Origin: CAYNZV01 sp965217095
GTDB taxonomy: Bacteria; Latescibacterota; UBA2968; UBA8231
Direction of reading: 5' to 3'
NCBI GenBank assembly: GCA_965217095.1
Contig: OZ244235.1
Location: 1,922,001-1,986,000 of the forward strand
DNA length: 64,000 nucleotides
The position numbers and the translations under genes were made by a program. The notes beneath the pieces were generated by a model. That model saw only the letters and a program-made list of their open reading frames with translations, did no database searches and was not told the origin of the DNA. Position 1 is the stretch's first letter. Every line of letters begins with the position of its first letter. Shown one piece after another: positions 32,349-39,861 of this stretch.

Positions 32349-33527
32349 TCATATCAGATGCAGGATTTCGCGTTGCACCTGAGTCGTGACCTGAGGACCG
32401 AGTTCGGCGTCGATATACACGTTGACCTCCAATCTGACGCCAAACTCCGGAAGGTAGATTCCCGGTTCGATGGTGAACCCGGTTCCCGGCAGTAGTTGGC
32501 GGGTATCGCGGGTTTCCAGGTTGTCCAGGTTGACGCCGAGTCCATGAACAGCTGGCCCCGGCCCCAAGCTGTGACCGGTGCGATGCACGAAGAACTCACC
32601 GTATCCCGCCTCTTCGATATGCGCTCGCGCGAGCTGGTCCAATTCCCACCCCCGGGGGCAGCATCCGCGATTCCAATCGTGTTTCAGCTTCTCTAACACC
32701 AGGTCTCGCGAGCGGGCAACGATGCCAAACACCTGCTGTATCTCCTCGGGCACCTTCTCCCCCGCATACGCGACCCAAGTAATGTCACCGAAGATGTTCT
32801 GCTCGCCCGGCACTCGTGCCCACAAGTCGATGAGCACCCAGTCTCCTAACTCTATCAGTCGGGCAGCGGTCACGGTCGGCTCGTAGTGGGGATTGCCGCT
32901 GTTCGAATTCACGGCGACGATAGGGCGATGATCAAACTCCAATCCCAACTCGTGAAAACGTCTTACAATGAAATCCTGGACCTCGTATTCGGAGAGTTGA
33001 CGTTGCTCGGAAAGCGCCTCTGAGATAAACCCAAATGCGGCGTCCTTGGTGGCCACGACCGCTTCGCAGGCTTTGTGATGCGATTGGCGTGCCTCCTGGC
33101 TCCACGTGGTTAGGGCAAGCTGAAAGAGATCGGCTGAGGAGATCACCCGGACCCCGAACGAGCGCACGAGCTCCAATGTCCCGCCATCGACCCATGAAAC
33201 GGTCGGCAACTCGCTCATCGGGGAGTACTCCATGGCGGCGACGTTGACACCCGCGAGCATGGCACCCAGACGTTCACTCAAGTCACTCCTGCCCGCATAA
33301 CCCACGACCTCGATAGGTACGGATTCGAAAACCTATCGTTCTATCGCGTGCGTCAGCAGGGTCGTATCCCCCTCGGCGGTTAGAAACAGGAACGACCGCC
33401 GCGTGGTGGCACGTTTGCCCCCCAGAAGCTGCCAAAAGATCGGATTCCCGCCGCGGAAATCGTACAGCAGCCAAACATCGATCCCCTGGGCCCGCATAAA
33501 CCGTTGCACGTTGCTGAGATCGATCAC
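32349..33527 (-). pseudogene. M24 (Xaa-Pro aminopeptidase-like) peptidase interrupted by one amber codon
   Basis: One frame of 393 codons spans 33527 to 32349 with a single TAG at 33333-33335 (codon 65). Before it: MIDLSNVQRFMRAQGIDVWL and LTHAIER. After it: VFESVPIEVVGYAGRSDL, the normal continuation of the creatinase-like N-terminal domain. The C-terminal pita-bread peptidase domain keeps LIDLWAR, GDITWV, HRTGHSLG and TIEPGIY (metal ligands). The GTG start overlaps the UvrA-like stop (GTGA). A CAG to TAG change would explain it. The downstream part can restart at GTG 33303-33305 but would lack the N-terminal domain start. Confidence 0.8.
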
Positions 33528-36301
33528 ACCGACCTACCAATTGAATCATCGCGGCTCACCATTCGTCGCCGCAGAAAGTGTCCGGTGCGCGAGCTGGTTT
33601 CCGCCGCCACTTCCTCCGGTGTTCCCTTGGCCACGACGAGGCCTCCTGCTTCCCCGGCGCCGGGACCAAGGTCGATCACATAATCAGAGCATGCTATGAA
33701 TTCGATATGATGTTCGACCACAACGACGCTATTTCCCTGATCAACAAGCCGTTGGAGAAGATCGAGCAGATAGCGAATATCCTCCATATGCAACCCGCTT
33801 GTTGGTTCATCGAGCACGTAGATGGTCCGGTCGTTTCGGGGCCGGCTGAGCTCGCTGGCCAGCTTTGCGCGCTGAGCTTCGCCGCCGGAGAGACTTCGCG
33901 CCGTCTGTCCCAAATGGATGTAGCCTAGTCCGACATCACTCAGAATGGCAAGGATCCTCACGATCTCGGGAATCGATTCGAACAGCTCCAAAGCGTTGTC
34001 CACGTCGAGGTCCAAAACCTCCGCTATGTTGTGGTCGCGAAAGCGGATATCCAGAACCTCCCGCTTGAATCGTCGGCCACTGCAGGTCCCACATTCAGCT
34101 TCGATACCCTCGAGGAACTCCTCCCGACTGCCGCGGGCGCCCGAGCCGCCACAGTCCAAGCACATCCCCTCCGTTGCGTTGAAGCTGAAATGACCCGGCC
34201 GGTAAGCCCTCATGCGCGCTTCGGGCATCTTGGCAAAAATACGCCGAATGGGCTGCAACAAGCCGGTGTAGGTCGCGACGGTAGACCTGGGATTTAGGCC
34301 GATCGGCTTTTGATCGACACAAACAATCCGCTCCAGCTGTTCCCATCCTGTGCACGAGTCGAACGCCAAGGGGTGCCGTTCCGATCGCTGCAGCTGCACT
34401 GCCAGGAGGGGGAATAACGTGCCGTGCACCAAGGAGCTTTTCCCCGACCCGGAGATCCCCGTGACACAGACCAAGCAGATGAGAGGAATCTCCACGTCCA
34501 CGCTTTTCAGGTTGTGTCCGCGTAGGCCGCGCAACCCGAGCCACCCGCCTGAACCGGGCAGGCGCCGAGCATTGCGACCTAGAGTAAGCCTGCCGCTCAG
34601 GAAGCGACCCGTCAGCGAATCGGTTTCACTGACCTGTCGTGGAGAACCTTGGGCGACGACCTTGCCGCCCGCCTTGCCGGCACCGGGACCCATATCGATA
34701 AGCAAGTCTGCCTTGGACAAGATTTCGGGGTCGTGTTCAACCACCAACACTGTGTTTCCTCTGTCCCCCAATCGCCGCAACGCATCGAACAGTTTCTCCA
34801 CGTCGCTCGCGTGCAGTCCCATAGTCGGCTCGTCCAGTATATAGAGCACCTGGGTCATGTCGGAGCCTAACGCCGAGGCCAACCGAAGGCGTTGCAGTTC
34901 GCCGCTGGACAAGGTATCGCTGCGTCGATCGAGCGTTAGATATCCCAAACCCAACCCGTCGATGGTCTCCAGCGATCGCTGTATCGCCGACCCGATCGCC
35001 TGGCCGATCAGAGCGTTAGCTGCCTGCGGATTCCATTCGCGGAAGAACAACAGTGCCCCGTCGACGGATTTTTGGCAGATCGAGGCGATACTCTCTCCGC
35101 GTATCCTTATCGACTCCACCTCGGGACGATACCGGGTACCTCCGCAAGCCTCACAAGGACTGTCACCCAGCCGATCCTCCAGCCAGTCAAGCTCCCCGCC
35201 GGACGCCTTTGCCCGCAGCTGGTCCACAAGCTTCGCCACCCCGGAGAACCCACCCCGTCCTCTCTTCCCCTTCCACAAAACCTTCAGGGCAGAATCGGGG
35301 AATTCAGCCACGGCCAGCTCCAGGCTCAGGTCGTTCTTCTCGCAGAACCGGTCAATGTGGTTGAATAGATCCTTGTGCCCGAACTCGTGCCAAAGAGGAC
35401 CTAACGCCTCGATCAGGCTCGACCTGCCCCCATCAAACAGCTGCTCGAACTGCACACCACTCTGGGTCCCGAGACCCTGACAGAGTTGGCATGCTCCCTG
35501 AGGGCTGTTAAAAGAAAACAGACTCTCCGTTATGTCGAGGAACGGTTCCCCACAGTCGACGCAACTTGGCCGGATAGCAAAAGAAAACTCTTCCCCTTCC
35601 CCCTCCACAGCCACCTGCGCCCGTCCGTCGCCCAGATCCAGAGCCGCTTGTAGCGACCCTCGAAGCCGGCGTCGAGTATTCCGATTGACCGTCAGCCGAT
35701 CGACTGCGACCTCTACAGAGGTGATGCCTGATAGACTCAAACCCTCGACGAGATGCAGTTGACCTTCAACTCGCAGCCGGCGATATCCGCTACGTTCCAC
35801 CCAGTCGGCCAGATCCGCGTCCGACTCCCCTTTCTGACGACGACGGGGGGCGAGAACCAGCAACTTCGTCTCGGCCTCCATCCCCGCCAGGATCTCATAC
35901 GCCTCTTCAAAGCGCTGCGACGTCACTTCCCCGCCGCAACGCAGGCAGAATGGCGTTCCAACGCGCTCGAAGAGCAGCCGCATCTGATTGTGGACCCCGG
36001 CCAACGTCGCCACCGTAGAGCGAGGATGGTGATGTAGACGATCCTGTGCCAGCGCGATGGCGGGCAACAATCCCTCTATGCTCCGTACCTTGGGAGCCCG
36101 CCCCACACGTTTGCCCCCCTCTCCTGTCATCGTCGATAGATACCTGCGGCGGGCTTCCGCGTACAGCGTGTCGAAAACGAGCGATGTCTTTCCCGAACCC
36201 GATAGTCCGCTCACCGCGCTGAGCTGAGCGTGGGGAATATCCACGCATACGGACTGCAGGTTGTTTTCTTCGGCCGCGCGGATCGATATGGCGGTTCTCA
36301 A
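33524..36301 (-). CDS. UvrA-like excinuclease ABC subunit A paralogue
   Basis: The 925-aa protein starts at TTG 36299-36301 (GGAG seven bases upstream). It has two ABC ATPase cassettes: SGLSGSGKTSLVFDTLYAE and LSSGELQRLRLAS in the first, TGISGSGKSSLVHGTLFP and LSGGEAQRAKLAS in the second. Both have UvrA-specific cysteine clusters (CLRCGG, CVDCGEPF, CEACGGTRY, CLDCGGSG, CGTCSGRR). Compared with canonical UvrA the first region is divergent, so it may be a UvrA2/DrrC-like paralogue in drug tolerance rather than the main repair subunit. No uvrB or uvrC is here. It is translationally coupled to the broken M24 gene. Confidence 0.85.
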   Translation of the reverse strand: MRTAISIRAAEENNLQSVCVDIPHAQLSAVSGLSGSGKTSLVFDTLYAEARRRYLSTMTGEGGKRVGRAPKVRSIEGLLPAIALAQDRLHHHPRSTVATLAGVHNQMRLLFERVGTPFCLRCGGEVTSQRFEEAYEILAGMEAETKLLVLAPRRRQKGESDADLADWVERSGYRRLRVEGQLHLVEGLSLSGITSVEVAVDRLTVNRNTRRRLRGSLQAALDLGDGRAQVAVEGEGEEFSFAIRPSCVDCGEPFLDITESLFSFNSPQGACQLCQGLGTQSGVQFEQLFDGGRSSLIEALGPLWHEFGHKDLFNHIDRFCEKNDLSLELAVAEFPDSALKVLWKGKRGRGGFSGVAKLVDQLRAKASGGELDWLEDRLGDSPCEACGGTRYRPEVESIRIRGESIASICQKSVDGALLFFREWNPQAANALIGQAIGSAIQRSLETIDGLGLGYLTLDRRSDTLSSGELQRLRLASALGSDMTQVLYILDEPTMGLHASDVEKLFDALRRLGDRGNTVLVVEHDPEILSKADLLIDMGPGAGKAGGKVVAQGSPRQVSETDSLTGRFLSGRLTLGRNARRLPGSGGWLGLRGLRGHNLKSVDVEIPLICLVCVTGISGSGKSSLVHGTLFPLLAVQLQRSERHPLAFDSCTGWEQLERIVCVDQKPIGLNPRSTVATYTGLLQPIRRIFAKMPEARMRAYRPGHFSFNATEGMCLDCGGSGARGSREEFLEGIEAECGTCSGRRFKREVLDIRFRDHNIAEVLDLDVDNALELFESIPEIVRILAILSDVGLGYIHLGQTARSLSGGEAQRAKLASELSRPRNDRTIYVLDEPTSGLHMEDIRYLLDLLQRLVDQGNSVVVVEHHIEFIACSDYVIDLGPGAGEAGGLVVAKGTPEEVAAETSSRTGHFLRRRMVSRDDSIGRSV

Positions 36302-36346
36302 AGTGACACTCCTAAACGGTTTGCCGCGGGAACCCGCCGAGCACGC

Positions 36347-36376
36347 TTGACAGAGCGGGCGGTACTCGATTATCAA
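36347..36376 (+). promoter_or_regulatory. promoter of the cytochrome c gene
   Basis: TTGACA (36347-36352) and TATCAA (36371-36376) are 18 bases apart, 40 bases before the ATG at 36417. Confidence 0.55.
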
Positions 36377-36416
36377 TTAGCAATGCAATCCGTACGATAA
36401 CGGCGAAAGGTTTTGT

Positions 36417-37160
36417 ATGCAGAAGCTGCTTCTCGCGATGTTCTGCTCGTTCTCGTTGGTCTGGTCGGCAGACGCTCAATCCCGCGCCACCTCTAGCGAA
36501 GGCCGCAAGCTCTTCAACTCTCCCGCCACCAGCACTAACGGTCTTTCGTGTGCCAACTGCCACGCTCACTTCGACGAATCCAAACTGAATGACGGCTTGA
36601 TTCGCGCCGGACATAGCCTCTACAGTGCCGCTAAGCGGTCGACATTCTGGGGCAAGGATCCGGAACTTCCTGGGGCGTTTCCGGATATCTCCTCTGCCGC
36701 GTCTATCTGTGTGAAACAGTTTATGCTCAACGATCGCGGGCTGACGGCTCATCAGATGCAGATCTTGCAGCTGTATCTCAATTCCATAACCCGGCGAGCG
36801 TTGACCGCTCCCCTCCTGATCGCCCCCGCGGCTGACAAGACCGGTCGATACGACGGTTTCGAAGACGGAAACAAGCTTCTTGGACGAGACCTGTTTTATG
36901 CCGCCTGCAATGTTTGCCATCCTAACGCCAACACGGGTATCGCCCCCAACCCGATCCCGCGAAATCGTCCGGCGTCGTACTACGCCAAGATCATTCGCGA
37001 AGGTGATGGGCTTGGCGCGGTGCTGTCAGCGGTAGATCCGAATGCGTACGTGGACGGGTCGGGGAAGTTTATGCCCTTCTTCGGCGCCGATCGCCTATCC
37101 AAGGAGCAGATACGGCATATCATCGCCTTCATAAAGAGCTTGCCGCCGCCTACTCAGTAA
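36417..37160 (+). CDS. periplasmic diheme cytochrome c
   Basis: The 247-aa protein has a signal peptide (LLLAMFCSFSLVWSADA) and two c-type heme sites, CANCH near residue 45 and CNVCH near residue 163, so two cytochrome c modules. Candidate distal Met ligands are KFMPFF near 220 and KQFMLN near 102. An AAAGG site precedes the ATG. It would carry electrons in the periplasm. The partner oxidase or dehydrogenase is not adjacent. It is a single gene, convergent with the CDP-alcohol transferase fusion. Confidence 0.85.
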   Translation: MQKLLLAMFCSFSLVWSADAQSRATSSEGRKLFNSPATSTNGLSCANCHAHFDESKLNDGLIRAGHSLYSAAKRSTFWGKDPELPGAFPDISSAASICVKQFMLNDRGLTAHQMQILQLYLNSITRRALTAPLLIAPAADKTGRYDGFEDGNKLLGRDLFYAACNVCHPNANTGIAPNPIPRNRPASYYAKIIREGDGLGAVLSAVDPNAYVDGSGKFMPFFGADRLSKEQIRHIIAFIKSLPPPTQ

Positions 37161-37173
37161 GCTCGAGTCGCGG

Positions 37174-38478
37174 CTACCGCGACGCTCGATATACCTTGCT
37201 AGTTGCCACCTGGATAAGTCTCACGAGGTGGTAGCCAAACGTAATCACCATCCACATAACCGCCATCTGAAACGCCAAGCCGGGATCGCCAACGATAGCG
37301 CCGAGGGTGAAAATCACCAAGGTGATATTTCTGCGCGCGGCGATCAGGTGGAAGCGGGCATCGATGGTACTGAAATCGAAAATCTCTTTCCCAAACAAGC
37401 GTTTGAAGCCGCCACTGACGACCTTGTCGAGCACGAAGACGCCTATGCCGGTAACTGTCCATAACAGTTCGCCAGATACCGCGGATTCGACCTCACTCAG
37501 ATACCAGCCGAAGGCGGCGTACCACAACGCCAAGCCGGGCGCTGCCACAATGTGTTCGATAGCCCCCATCCTATCGCTCAAATGAAGCCGGAGCCGGGCG
37601 AGCTTGCCGTCTATGGAATCCAGCAGGACACCCGCCCACGCCGAAGAGATCCCGGCAGCCAGATGACCGGTAGCAATACAGGGAATAGCCGCCCAGATAC
37701 AGAGGATGGACATCGAGGTCAGAAGATTGGGCGCAATGGATGTAAAGCTCAATGGATAGGTGATGAACCGCACGAGGTGGTAATAGCCATATCGGGCAAC
37801 CGCGTCGATGACGCCCTTGAAGGTTCGTCGGTACATCTGCCGACCCAATGGAGCAAGATCCGCGGACGAGAGGATGCGCACCATCAGAGGTTCCATGGTC
37901 AGCCTTAACGCCGACACGTAGTGGCCGATGTCACAAGAGGCGATGGTCTCCAGACCCTTCTCGGGCAGAGTCAATGGGTCTTCGGTTGCGGCAGACGCGC
38001 CATCGTTGACCTCGTCGATATATCTGACGATCTCCTCTACGTGGCCGGCTGTCAGATAGGCTGCAGCCTCGGCGTCGCGACCGATCACTCTGCACCCGGG
38101 ACCTGACTGTAGAAGGTGAACCAGAACGCGATCGTCGTAGACCACGTCCCCCTCCAGCAGAACCACATCGTCGTCGATCTTCCGGAGCTCGCGAACCAAC
38201 GCAGAATGCGTCTCGACATCGACGACGATCAGATCGAGGCGGTAGAGATGGTGCAGGTCGCGGCGCCACCTGCTCACCTCATGTGTGCTTAACTGGGAAA
38301 CCCAAATGTGGAACCGTTCAACTCCGTGGAGCGCCATTTCGCGAATCTGTCTCTCCACGATGTTCATGCCCCAGAGTTGGTACCCCGACGCCTTCCGCCG
38401 GGCGTCAATGCAGACCATAGGCGGACTCTTTTTTGTCATCGATGCGGGAGAGGATTCTGGAGATTCTGATACGCTCAT
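37174..38478 (-). CDS. nucleotidyltransferase-like / CDP-alcohol phosphatidyltransferase fusion with altered active site
   Basis: The 434-aa protein has an N-terminal domain (about 20-180) with the outline of an NTP transferase (VVLLEGDVVYDD) but without the G-x-G-x-R...PK substrate loop, and a C-terminal membrane CDP-alcohol phosphatidyltransferase domain. In the latter D287-x2-D290-G-x2-A294-R295 is intact, but the two later Asp of the eight-residue motif are replaced (E308 and A312 by alignment with the paralogue at 47182). It may be inactive or alter specificity. It lies 19 bases after the nucleotidyltransferase at 38498, which would supply activated headgroup. Confidence 0.72.
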   Translation of the reverse strand: MSVSESPESSPASMTKKSPPMVCIDARRKASGYQLWGMNIVERQIREMALHGVERFHIWVSQLSTHEVSRWRRDLHHLYRLDLIVVDVETHSALVRELRKIDDDVVLLEGDVVYDDRVLVHLLQSGPGCRVIGRDAEAAAYLTAGHVEEIVRYIDEVNDGASAATEDPLTLPEKGLETIASCDIGHYVSALRLTMEPLMVRILSSADLAPLGRQMYRRTFKGVIDAVARYGYYHLVRFITYPLSFTSIAPNLLTSMSILCIWAAIPCIATGHLAAGISSAWAGVLLDSIDGKLARLRLHLSDRMGAIEHIVAAPGLALWYAAFGWYLSEVESAVSGELLWTVTGIGVFVLDKVVSGGFKRLFGKEIFDFSTIDARFHLIAARRNITLVIFTLGAIVGDPGLAFQMAVMWMVITFGYHLVRLIQVATSKVYRASR

Positions 38479-38497
38479 ACGCCGGGTTGCGAAGGAC

Positions 38498-39208
38498 TCA
38501 GCGCAACAGGGGCAGCACCGTCCCCAGAGCCCGCTCGTAGTCGTCCAGAGAATCTATTTCGGTCCACGGAAGATCCCCCGCTTCCACTGCGTGAAGAGAG
38601 CTTGCATCGATCAACTTGCTGTACGCAGAGGTGGGAAAGGCGTTTTTGTGACCGCTTTCGATCAACAACTCCACTTCCGACCGAACGGACGCGGCGGCCC
38701 GGGCATCGAATTTGGCCAGTTGCATGCTCTGAGCCGTTGCATCCGCCGGATCCAGTGATTTGCTGATCCTGGTGATGCATTGTTTCGCGTCGGTGGTGAC
38801 GTTCATCTCGTTCGCCGTCAGCTCGGTTCGCGAATCTACGGCTACGACGTTGGCAAACGGGGAGTCGAGCATTCGCCGCAACACCGAGTCGTGGAAGAGA
38901 ATGTCGCAATTGAAAAGAAACAGGTCCGTGTCCAGTTCCTCTCGGGCAAGGTATAGCGAGTATAGGCTGTTGGTCGTCCTGAACTGGTCGTTTTCGACGT
39001 ACCGCACGCAGGTCCCCAGGTGCTCCCTGACCTGAGGCGCTTGATACCCGATCACCAGCACGATGTCCTCGACGCCACAGCTGTGCAACGCGTCGATCTG
39101 GTGCTGAATGAGCGGTTTCTCCCCGGCGTTGACCAGGCATTTGGGAAGGTTGTTGGTAAGCGGATGAAGTCTCGAGCCGATTCCGGCGGCCAGAATAAGT
39201 GCCCGCAT
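38498..39208 (-). CDS. sugar/polyol-phosphate nucleotidyltransferase
   Basis: The 236-aa enzyme shows ILAAGIGSRLHPLTNNLPKCL, the NTP-binding loop and catalytic Lys, then LFLFNCDILFHDSVLRRML for metal and sugar binding, and PWTEIDSLDDYERA at the end. It is close in design to CTP:inositol-1-phosphate cytidylyltransferases and related choline/glycerol-phosphate nucleotidyltransferases. Adjacent CDP-alcohol transferase supports a role in making a CDP-activated headgroup. It starts at ATG 39206-39208, 47 bases left of a MITE. Confidence 0.82.
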   Translation of the reverse strand: MRALILAAGIGSRLHPLTNNLPKCLVNAGEKPLIQHQIDALHSCGVEDIVLVIGYQAPQVREHLGTCVRYVENDQFRTTNSLYSLYLAREELDTDLFLFNCDILFHDSVLRRMLDSPFANVVAVDSRTELTANEMNVTTDAKQCITRISKSLDPADATAQSMQLAKFDARAAASVRSEVELLIESGHKNAFPTSAYSKLIDASSLHAVEAGDLPWTEIDSLDDYERALGTVLPLLR

Positions 39209-39254
39209 TACTCAGACCTCGAGATTCTTACCGCGTCCCTTGGGCGAGGCGCAG

Positions 39255-39419
39255 CTAGTGCCCTGTATCGGAAGTAGGCTTGTGAAATGAGGGCGCCGAG
39301 TCGCCCGGTCTGCAAGGCACGCGATCGAGGCGTATTGGTGAACGCCGAGTGAGCGTAACGCAGCAGAGCGGGATGAATCGGCGAACTAATACAGGCATAT
39401 TTTCGATACAGGGCACTAG
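39255..39419. mobile_element. 165-bp MITE with TA target duplication
   Basis: A perfect 16-bp terminal inverted repeat (CTAGTGCCCTGTATCG at 39255-39270 and its complement at 39404-39419) bounds a short non-coding stretch. TA dinucleotides lie at both ends (39256-39257 and 39417-39418), as expected for IS630/Tc1-mariner-type insertion at TA. The centre has no reading frame for a transposase. Internally CGCCGAGT occurs twice. It is the only copy I found in the window and sits between the nucleotidyltransferase at 38498 and the small protein at 39442. The full autonomous element is not visible here. Confidence 0.7.
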
Positions 39420-39441
39420 GTTCCGATGTGCCAATTGTCTA

Positions 39442-39720
39442 CTAGGCGGAATATTCGGACAGAGAGCGTTCCAGCTCGGAAGGATCAACTTGCTCACCGC
39501 TGTTCAGACGTTCAATGACCGATTCGATCACTTCCTTTGCTGCATCGGCAGTTTTGTCGCTGCGAATAAAACCATCAAAATAATGGTCACCGGTCATCGC
39601 CTGGTCTATCTCTTGATCTTTGTTGTGGTCGTCGAGCTCGGTGAAATAGACCACATTGTAGCGCTGGTTGTAGGAGGACTCGCGGTACACCTCGAACATG
39701 ATTTTGTCTATTGCCGCCAT
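39442..39720 (-). CDS. small acidic protein of unknown function, 92 aa
   Basis: Starts MAAIDKIMFEVYRESSYNQ and is rich in Asp and Glu (FTELDDHNKDQEIDQ). It has no membrane segment or known motif, and ends LERSLSEYSA. A 27-codon extension upstream is possible but is not supported by a ribosome site. The frame is open with codon use like its neighbours, so it is probably real. It is downstream of the activase terminator and next to a MITE. Confidence 0.5.
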   Translation of the reverse strand: MAAIDKIMFEVYRESSYNQRYNVVYFTELDDHNKDQEIDQAMTGDHYFDGFIRSDKTADAAKEVIESVIERLNSGEQVDPSELERSLSEYSA

Positions 39721-39796
39721 CAGGTTATTCTCGCCGGTTGGTTTTTTCGAACATAAGAAAGCTTGAGTCGATGGTCCAGTGAGAGAATGCCCCGCG

Positions 39797-39832
39797 TACA
39801 TAAAAACGGCGTGTTCGCCTCACACGCCGTTT
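39797..39832 (-). terminator. intrinsic terminator of the activase operon
   Basis: A 10-bp stem (39804-39813 with 39823-39832, AAACGGCGTG and its complement) around a 9-base loop is followed on the minus strand by a U-tract (TTTTTATG). It lies 30 bases past the stop of the activase-type gene. Confidence 0.75.
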
Positions 39833-39861
39833 CTTACTTGCAGGATGCAGCTTGGAAACTC

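Noticed and set aside
33333..33335. UAG recoding as pyrrolysine or other amino acid
   Set aside because: The protein family does not use it, no suppressor tRNA or recoding signal is visible in the window, and a single-base mutation explains it more simply. I therefore list it as a broken gene.
37166..37200. Hairpin between the cytochrome c and CDP-alcohol transferase genes as a bidirectional terminator
   Set aside because: The GTCGCGG/CCGCGAC stem is good but neither side has a U-tract, so it is not a convincing intrinsic terminator.
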